Positions 59,318-64,000 of a DNA stretch of 64,000 nucleotides are shown in pieces. Both the position numbers and the translations under genes were made by a program. The stretch's first letter is position 1; each line of letters opens with the position of its first letter. Source of the stretch: JAENVU01 sp963765075 (GTDB lineage Bacteria; Actinomycetota; Acidimicrobiia; IMCC26256; JAENVU01); assembly GCA_963765075.1 (NCBI GenBank), contig CAVXVA010000003.1, forward strand, positions 806,001 to 870,000, given 5' to 3'. The notes under the pieces are model-generated. The model ran no database searches and was not told the DNA's origin. It saw only the letters and a program-made list of their open reading frames with translations.

Positions 59318-59668
59318 TCAGTCCCGGTGAAAGGACCGGTACACGTCGATCAGCGTCTGTTTCTGGCGTTCCGTGAGTGACGGTTCGGCCGCAATCGCGG
59401 CTTCCAGATCGGACCCACGGGTCTCGTCGAGGATGCCGGCCCGGACGTAGAGCGTCTCGGCCGAGATCTTCAGACCCTTGGCGATGCCCTGGAGGATCTC
59501 GGCCGACGGCTTGCGGAGTCCGCGCTCGATCTGGCTCAGGTACGGGTTCGAGATCCCGGCCAGCTCGCTCAGTTTGCGCAGTGACAGTCGGTCGTGACGC
59601 CGCTGATCCCGGATGAACTCGCCCAGATCGCGAAGCCGCGCCTCGACGGCGTCGGCGGGGGCGCTCAT
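59318..59668 (-). CDS. XRE-family helix-turn-helix regulator
   Basis: This is a 116-aa protein. An XRE HTH spans about residues 15-70 (IRDQRRHDRLSLRKLSELAGISNPYLSQIERGLRKPSAEILQGIAKGL). The C-terminal 40 residues (LEAAIAAEPSLTERQKQTLIDVYRSF) form a short helical domain seen in actinobacterial members. ATG 59668 overlaps the stop of the RsiG-like gene (ATGA), so the two proteins are made from coupled cistrons. Confidence 0.9.
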   Translation of the reverse strand: MSAPADAVEARLRDLGEFIRDQRRHDRLSLRKLSELAGISNPYLSQIERGLRKPSAEILQGIAKGLKISAETLYVRAGILDETRGSDLEAAIAAEPSLTERQKQTLIDVYRSFHRD

Positions 59669-60183
59669 CCGGCGGTGTTCGTCGCCAGTCGCTCGGCGAT
59701 CGCGTGGGTCAACCCATCGATGACCGCGTGGAGCGCACGGCGACGTTGCGAAAGGTCGCGCTCCAGTTCGCGCAGTTGCCCCAAGGTCGCCTGCAATTCG
59801 GCATCGGAAAGGGTCGGCAGGTTCACCAGGGTGGCATCCGACACGAGCCGCTCGATACCGCGGTTCCACTCGATACTCGAGGCCGGCGCCAGTACCGACT
59901 GCGCCCGGGTGTTGGCCGGACCGCTGCGTTCGCCTTCGTCACCGAGAATCTTCGGGAGCGCCGCGATCAGGTCACCGAGCGATCCGCCGGCGGCGCGTCG
60001 ATCGCGCTCGGCCTCGAGGATGTCGATGCGGCCCTGGGCCAGTCGACGGATATAGGAGATCTCGGTCTCGACCTCCAGGCATTCACGTTCCATCGCGTGG
60101 ACGTCGTCCAACGGCAACGTTGCAGCCCCGTCGGAATATCCCTCGGCCAGAATGCGATCTATACGGCGGACGTGCTCGGTCAT
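59665..60183 (-). CDS. RsiG/AmfC-like c-di-GMP-binding anti-sigma factor candidate
   Basis: This is a 172-aa, largely helical protein. Two helices carry the c-di-GMP signature known from Streptomyces RsiG, E(X)3S(X)2R(X)3Q(X)3D. In the first helix it is complete (E39, S43, R46, Q50, D54). In the second it reads E141, S145, R148, H152, D156, with Gln replaced by His. RsiG holds the sigma factor WhiG when c-di-GMP is bound. No WhiG gene is in this window, so the target is unknown. ATG 60183 is supported by a TAGCCT box 7 nt upstream, and a TTG one codon earlier is rejected. Confidence 0.8.
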   Translation of the reverse strand: MTEHVRRIDRILAEGYSDGAATLPLDDVHAMERECLEVETEISYIRRLAQGRIDILEAERDRRAAGGSLGDLIAALPKILGDEGERSGPANTRAQSVLAPASSIEWNRGIERLVSDATLVNLPTLSDAELQATLGQLRELERDLSQRRRALHAVIDGLTHAIAERLATNTAG

Positions 60184-60190
60184 CAATGGC

Positions 60191-60196
60191 AGGCTA
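60191..60196 (-). promoter_or_regulatory. Leaderless-type -10 box of the rsiG-xre pair
   Basis: TAGCCT on the minus strand lies 7 nt before ATG 60183. It supports a leaderless transcript and a single promoter for both coupled genes. Confidence 0.5.
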
Positions 60197-60253
60197 CCGC
60201 CTCACCCACACGATCCCTGACCCCCGACGCCGATCCCGATTCGAGGAGCCGCA

Positions 60254-60865
60254 ATGCCGGCCTACACGCTGCCCGAGTTGCCCTACGACCTCGCCGCCCT
60301 GGAGCCTCACTATTCCGCGACGGTGCTCGAACTCCACCACGACAAGCACCATGCGGCCTATGTCGCCGGCGCGAACACGGCGCTGGACAAACTCGACGAA
60401 GCCCGCGCCTCGGACGACTACGGATCGATCAACCAACTCCAGAAGAACCTCGCCTTCCACCTCTCCGGCCATGTGCTCCACTCCATGTTCTGGGAGAACC
60501 TCTCACCCGACGGGGGCGGCGAGCCCGACGGGGATCTGGCATCAGCGATCGCCGACGGCTTCGGAAGCCTCGACCGGTTCCGGAATCAGCTGAACCAGGC
60601 CTCACTCAACGTGCAGGGATCGGGTTGGGGTGCCCTGACGTGGGAACCGCTCGGCCAACGCCTCATCATCGAGCAGATCTACGACCACCAGAGCAACGTC
60701 GGACAGGGAGCGCCGCCACTGCTCGTCCTCGACATGTGGGAGCACGCGTACTACCTCCAGTACCGAAACGTGAAGGCCGACTGGGTCGACGCGTTCTGGA
60801 AGATCGTCAACTGGCCCGATGTCGCCGCCCGGTTTGCGCGGGCTCGTACGCTCGAACTGCTGTAG
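60254..60865 (+). CDS. sodA: Superoxide dismutase, Fe/Mn type
   Basis: This is a 203-aa cytoplasmic enzyme. Metal ligands are visible in LELHHDKHHAAYV, LSGHVLHSMFW and LLVLDMWEHAYYLQY (Asp and His). It contains NVQGSGWGAL of the family. The length is standard. GAGGAG precedes ATG 60254. Whether it uses iron or manganese cannot be set from sequence alone; the GSGWG and QGAPPLL context is nearer the Mn/cambialistic type. Confidence 0.96.
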   Translation: MPAYTLPELPYDLAALEPHYSATVLELHHDKHHAAYVAGANTALDKLDEARASDDYGSINQLQKNLAFHLSGHVLHSMFWENLSPDGGGEPDGDLASAIADGFGSLDRFRNQLNQASLNVQGSGWGALTWEPLGQRLIIEQIYDHQSNVGQGAPPLLVLDMWEHAYYLQYRNVKADWVDAFWKIVNWPDVAARFARARTLELL

Positions 60866-60908
60866 CCGTCGTCCACCCCGCCCGGCGCACCCAACCACGA
60901 GGAGTCCG

Positions 60909-61685
60909 ATGACCGTCGACGTCCTACTCGGCACGGCGGCGGCCGTCGTCGTGGTGATGATCGTCACCTGGCTCTTCAGTGTCGCGTGGACCGACGCGTC
61001 GATCGTCGACCCGGTGTGGCCGTTCGGCTTCGTGGTCATCGCCTGGGTGACGCGGCTCATCGCCGACGGCAACGACACCCGGCAGTGGCTGCTGGTCGCG
61101 ATGGTCACCGTGTGGGGGCTTCGGCTCTCCGGGTACCTCGCGTGGCGCAAGCGGGGAGCGCCCGAGGACTTTCGGTACCAAGCCATGCGCCGCCACCATG
61201 GCGATCGATTTGCGCGGATCAGCCTGGTGACGGTGTTCGCGACCCAGGGCCTGCTCATGTGGGTGGTGTCCCTGCCGGTCCAGCTCGGCCAGGTTCGCGT
61301 CGAACCCTCCCTTGGAGCCCTCGCGATCATCGGCGTGGTGCTCTGGCTCGTCGGCGTGGTCTTCGAGACGGTCGGCGACGCCCAACTCGCGCGCTTCAAG
61401 GCCGATCCCGAGAGCGCGGGCCAGGTCATGGACCGTGGGCTCTGGCGCTACACCCGCCACCCGAACTATTTCGGGGATGCGTGCGTCTGGTGGGGCATCG
61501 CGCTCGTCGCCGCCGAAACCGGCATCGGGGCCATCGGCATCATCGGTGCGGTGATCATGAACGTCCTGCTGGTCCGGGTCTCGGGCGTGCCGATGTTGGA
61601 ACGCACCATGGCCAAGCGCCGGCCGGGCTACGCCGACTACGTCGCGCGCACTAGTGGCTTCATCCCGCGTCCGCCCCGCCGCTGA
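60909..61685 (+). CDS. DUF1295 membrane protein (steroid 5-alpha-reductase-like fold)
   Basis: This is a 258-aa integral membrane protein with six or seven helices. DUF1295 signatures are DPVWPFGFVVIAW, WGLRLSGYLAWR, the LWRYTRHPNYFGDACVWWGIAL block and PMLERTMAKRRPGYADYVARTSGFIPRPPR at the end. The family contains NAD(P)H-dependent reductases of lipids, with substrate unknown. ATG 60909 has GAGGAG upstream. It follows sodA by 43 nt and may share its transcript. Its end overlaps the MoaD-like gene on the other strand by 26 nt. Confidence 0.9.
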   Translation: MTVDVLLGTAAAVVVVMIVTWLFSVAWTDASIVDPVWPFGFVVIAWVTRLIADGNDTRQWLLVAMVTVWGLRLSGYLAWRKRGAPEDFRYQAMRRHHGDRFARISLVTVFATQGLLMWVVSLPVQLGQVRVEPSLGALAIIGVVLWLVGVVFETVGDAQLARFKADPESAGQVMDRGLWRYTRHPNYFGDACVWWGIALVAAETGIGAIGIIGAVIMNVLLVRVSGVPMLERTMAKRRPGYADYVARTSGFIPRPPRR

Positions 61686-61920
61686 CCGGCGGGAGCACTG
61701 CCACCTCCGCACCATCGGTGAGCGGAGTGGAATCGCCGGCCGACGGCTCGTCGCCGTCGACCCACACGCGTGCACTCGCGAGGACGGCGGTGAAGTCGGG
61801 GCCGAACCTCGTGCGGGCCTCGTCGAGGACCTCGCCGACGGTGCCCGCCTCGAGTTCGACAATCCCGGTGCCGGCGGCTTCTCGCGCCGCCGCGAACATG
61901 CGCAACGACACGCGAGCCAT
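61660..61920 (-). CDS. MoaD/ThiS-like sulfur carrier protein
   Basis: This is an 86-aa ubiquitin-fold protein: SLRMFAAAREAAGTGIVELEAGTVGEVLDEARTRFG in pieces, and LTDGAEVAVLPPVSGG near the end. MoaD and ThiS work through a C-terminal Gly-Gly that is adenylated and thiolated. Here four residues (ADAG) follow the Gly-Gly, so the tail would need trimming or the protein is not a classical carrier. ATG 61920 is 13 nt after the MaoC gene stop. Confidence 0.8.
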   Translation of the reverse strand: MARVSLRMFAAAREAAGTGIVELEAGTVGEVLDEARTRFGPDFTAVLASARVWVDGDEPSAGDSTPLTDGAEVAVLPPVSGGADAG

Positions 61921-61933
61921 CGACGGACCCGGC

Positions 61934-63031
61934 CTAGCCGGCGACCTCGACCAGGCCGTCCTTGATCACCACATCGCCGTCGCCGTTGCGGGTCTCGAAC
62001 CCGTAGACCGGGTGCCCCTCGTTGTCGCCGGCGGCCCAGAAACTGGTCGTGATCTCCTGGCCCGGGAGCACCGGACGCGAGAACCGCACGGCGAGCCGAC
62101 GGAGTTTGGTGGAATCGCCCCCGCACAGTTCCTGCACCGCCGCCACCGAAGTGAACGCCATCGTGCACAGCCCATGGATGATGATCCCGGGGAGTCCCAC
62201 CGACTTCGCGATCTCCGCGTCGAGGTGAATCGGCATGTGATCGCCCGAGGCCTCGGCGTATCGATAGGTCTGATCGACATCGAGAGTCTGGGTCACGGTC
62301 GCCACGGGCTCGGACGCGGTGGTGGCCGCGTCGAGCTTGTGGGCCGGAGCCTCGTCGCCGGCACCCTCGCCGTCGCTCACACCCCGGAAGAACGAGGTCA
62401 TGTACTGCTCGACCACCAAGTCACCGGCGGCATCGTGGGTCTCGACCTTCACGACGACCGAGGTGCCATTGGGTTTGACGTGAACACCGACCGGCGCCGC
62501 CTTCGACGTCAGGACCGCACCCGGGACGATCGGCCGGTGGAACCGCATGTCCTGCTCGCCATGGACCACGAGCATGAGCACCTCGGGCGGAACGACCCCG
62601 GCCATCGCGCCCGCCATCGTGTCCCAGATCGGCACGACCGCGAACACCGGAGGGGCCACCTCGCCGTTGACGTGCGCCGGGATGGTGTCGTTCGTCGCCG
62701 CCGCGTAGGCCCGGGTGCGTTCGGCCTCGACACTGAACTCGGGTCCCTCCGTCCAGAGACCCAGTTTGTCGATTCCAAAGCCCATTGGTTGCTCCTCTCG
62801 CGGCGGCGGGCCGGACTGTAGCGGCCCCGTCTCGGACCCGGTCGGGTCGGGCCCGGTCGGGTCGGACGTGGCATCGGTCTCGTCGATCACGGCGAGGTCG
62901 TCATCGATCTCGCCGGACTCGATCCGTTCGACCGACCGCTCGATGTCGGCCAGCTCCGCCTCGAGTTCGTCGAGGACGGTGAGGTCCGGCAGTTCGGTGT
63001 CGGCATCGGCGTTCGGCGCGTCAGGCTCCAT
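61934..63031 (-). CDS. MaoC-like hot-dog hydratase with possible N-terminal extension
   Basis: From Met83 (ATG 62785) the product is a 283-aa double hot-dog protein: RAYAAATNDTIPAHVNGEVAPPVFAVVP, then SGDHMPIHLDAEIAKSVGLPGIIIHGLC with the catalytic Asp/His of MaoC hydratases. These hydrate enoyl-CoA or related thioesters. The frame stays open upstream for 82 acidic codons (MEPDAPNADADTELPDL...) with a coiled-coil stretch, and its ATG 63031 lies 6 nt after a TATCGT box. ATG 62785 itself has AGGAG 6 nt upstream. Either the long form is a fusion or both starts are used. Confidence 0.85.
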   Translation of the reverse strand: MEPDAPNADADTELPDLTVLDELEAELADIERSVERIESGEIDDDLAVIDETDATSDPTGPDPTGSETGPLQSGPPPREEQPMGFGIDKLGLWTEGPEFSVEAERTRAYAAATNDTIPAHVNGEVAPPVFAVVPIWDTMAGAMAGVVPPEVLMLVVHGEQDMRFHRPIVPGAVLTSKAAPVGVHVKPNGTSVVVKVETHDAAGDLVVEQYMTSFFRGVSDGEGAGDEAPAHKLDAATTASEPVATVTQTLDVDQTYRYAEASGDHMPIHLDAEIAKSVGLPGIIIHGLCTMAFTSVAAVQELCGGDSTKLRRLAVRFSRPVLPGQEITTSFWAAGDNEGHPVYGFETRNGDGDVVIKDGLVEVAG

Positions 63032-63037
63032 CCGGCG

Positions 63038-63043
63038 ACGATA
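63038..63043 (-). promoter_or_regulatory. Leaderless-type -10 box of the MaoC-like gene
   Basis: TATCGT on the minus strand lies exactly six bases before ATG 63031. It supports translation of the acidic 82-residue segment ahead of the MaoC domain. Confidence 0.5.
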
Positions 63044-63069
63044 GCGGCGCGAGCCCGGGCGACGACGGG

Positions 63070-63672
63070 TCAGCGGAGGCGCAACTCGAGCAGTTCGGTG
63101 GTCTCGTCGAGCGCGCGGATGACGCCCTCGATCCTCACCCGCGGATCGTCACACTCGAGGATCCGCTGCACGTCGAGCGGACCGATACCGACCCGGGCCA
63201 GCGCGCCCCAGGCCGCGAGCATGGGATCCGGATCGGCCGAGACCGATGCCGGCACGTCGTAGCCCAACTGGCGCGCCGCGCCGAACAACCGCGTCAGCGA
63301 CTGCTCGATCCGTTGCGACATCTGAGGATCGACGCCGACGTCGGGGTCGGTGAGGATCTCCACGTCGGCCCGCGGGTACGGATCGTCGGGCATCCAGTCG
63401 AGCACCCGAAGCCGCGCGAGTCCGAGCGCACGGAACGCCCACTCACCATCCGGCAGGGTCTGGAGATCCATGACCTGGGCCACCGTTCCCACCGCGAAGC
63501 GGGTCTCGCCGCCACCGACCTCGGACCCTCGTTCGATCAGCACGATCCCGAACCGGCCGTCGCCCACGACACACGCTTCGACCAACGCGAGGTAGCGCGG
63601 TTCGAACACCCGCAGGGGGATCGACTGGCCGGGCACCAGCGTGGTCCCGAGGGGGAACATGGGGAGTTCCAT
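63070..63672 (-). CDS. LON peptidase substrate-binding domain protein
   Basis: This is a 200-aa protein that begins MELPMFPLGTTLVPGQSIPLRVFEPRYLALVEACV, the hallmark of the LON N-terminal domain, and has FGIVLIERGSEVGGGE and GTVAQVMDLQTLPDGEW. No ATPase or protease domain follows, so it is a stand-alone LON-domain protein of unknown role. ATG 63672 shares one base with the stop of the upstream gene (TGATG). Confidence 0.9.
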   Translation of the reverse strand: MELPMFPLGTTLVPGQSIPLRVFEPRYLALVEACVVGDGRFGIVLIERGSEVGGGETRFAVGTVAQVMDLQTLPDGEWAFRALGLARLRVLDWMPDDPYPRADVEILTDPDVGVDPQMSQRIEQSLTRLFGAARQLGYDVPASVSADPDPMLAAWGALARVGIGPLDVQRILECDDPRVRIEGVIRALDETTELLELRLR

Positions 63673-64000
63673 CAGTTCGAGCGGGCCCGAAACGCCGTCG
63701 CCTGGCGGGCCAAGGTCTCCGCGTCGGCGGCCGGCGCGTGGTCGGCCAACTCGGAGAGGACCGCGGCGGCTTCGCCGAACGCACCGACCGACGCCAAGAC
63801 GTCGGCGGCGATCCGGCGTTCGGCGCCGGGGAGTTCGGGAAATGCCAAGCGCAGCTGCGCCACCCACCGGGCATCGGGCGATCGGCGGCGCGCGTACGTG
63901 TGCTGGAGGTTGGTCAGGATCCGCAACAGGATGGCGCGGGCCGGAGTGCGCGCCAGAAACTGCTCGTCGAAGTGCATCTGCGACCCGTACTGAGCGACGA
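63672..64000 (-). CDS. C-terminal part of a SirB1/transglutaminase-like protein (cut by window edge)
   Basis: About 109 residues are visible, ending in RQATAFRARSN. The segment VAQYGSQMHFDEQFLARTPARAILLRILTNLQHTYARR matches the C-terminal helical repeat part of SirB1-family proteins. The frame is open to the end of the window, so the gene starts outside it. It is coupled to the LON-domain gene. The identification rests on this short segment. Confidence 0.65.
   Translation of the reverse strand, partial: VAQYGSQMHFDEQFLARTPARAILLRILTNLQHTYARRRSPDARWVAQLRLAFPELPGAERRIAADVLASVGAFGEAAAVLSELADHAPAADAETLARQATAFRARSN

Noticed and set aside
1..64000. tRNA, rRNA or riboswitch genes
   Set aside because: The gaps between genes were read on both strands and none showed a cloverleaf, rRNA core or known aptamer. 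A dedicated covariance-model search was not possible.

Overview
The window is high-G+C bacterial DNA, almost entirely protein-coding. I read it as an actinobacterium, most likely of the class Acidimicrobiia. Supporting genes are a Rex-headed heme cluster like that of Streptomyces, a mycothiol-type MshA glycosyltransferase, an RsiG/AmfC-like protein with c-di-GMP-binding residues, a split cytochrome b complex with a Tat-type Rieske protein, and many genes that appear to be leaderless (a TAnnnT box 6-7 nt before the start codon). The species assignment is inference. No rRNA, tRNA, CRISPR array, insertion sequence or replication origin was recognised, and I saw no convincing intrinsic terminator. 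No gap between genes exceeds about 260 bases.

Region 1 (1-27.7 kb, minus strand) holds two respiratory complex I operons in tandem. The upstream one (27649 to 12174) is a full 14-subunit set nuoABCDEFGHIJKLMN. The downstream one (11430 to 1267) is nuoABCD-HIJKLMN and lacks the NADH-input genes nuoEFG. A MOSC-domain gene lies between them and a COG1565 methyltransferase follows the second. Most joints are 1-4 nt stop/start overlaps. Two very short ORFs (30 and 17 codons) fill the nuoI-nuoJ and nuoG-nuoH joints of the 14-subunit operon.

Region 2 (27.8-36.5 kb) is more accessory. It has yaaA, a polysaccharide deacetylase, an AbiEi/AbiEii-like two-gene module behind an array of inverted and direct repeats, a DUF2786 protein, a SNF2 helicase and a SWIM zinc-finger protein.

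Region 3 (36.5-45.1 kb) has a GT4 glycosyltransferase and a geranylgeranyl-reductase-like flavoprotein on the minus strand. Divergently there is a quinol:cytochrome c reductase operon: membrane protein, 2x[4Fe-4S] ferredoxin, split cytochrome b, Rieske protein, diheme cytochrome c, membrane protein and small lipoprotein. With region 1 this gives a picture of electron entry from NADH (14-subunit enzyme) or possibly a ferredoxin (11-subunit enzyme) into quinone and out through a bc-type complex.

Region 4 (45.1-52.4 kb, minus) is rex, a siroheme-synthase-type dehydrogenase, hemA, hemC, cobA-hemD, hemB and hemL, with a candidate Rex operator upstream of rex. Three genes in the 41.1-48.8 kb stretch (cytochrome b C-terminal part, hemL, cobA-hemD) each need a single-base correction to read through. 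Errors in the assembled sequence are the simplest explanation.

Region 5 (52.4-64 kb) is mixed housekeeping: a 7-TM protein, acyl-CoA ligase, secreted CAP protein, SAM hydroxide adenosyltransferase with a 30-aa membrane peptide, proC, a YbjN-like protein, mshA, a coupled rsiG-xre pair, superoxide dismutase, a DUF1295 protein, a MoaD/ThiS-like protein, a MaoC-like hydratase with a possible N-terminal fusion, a LON-domain protein and the end of a SirB1-like gene.
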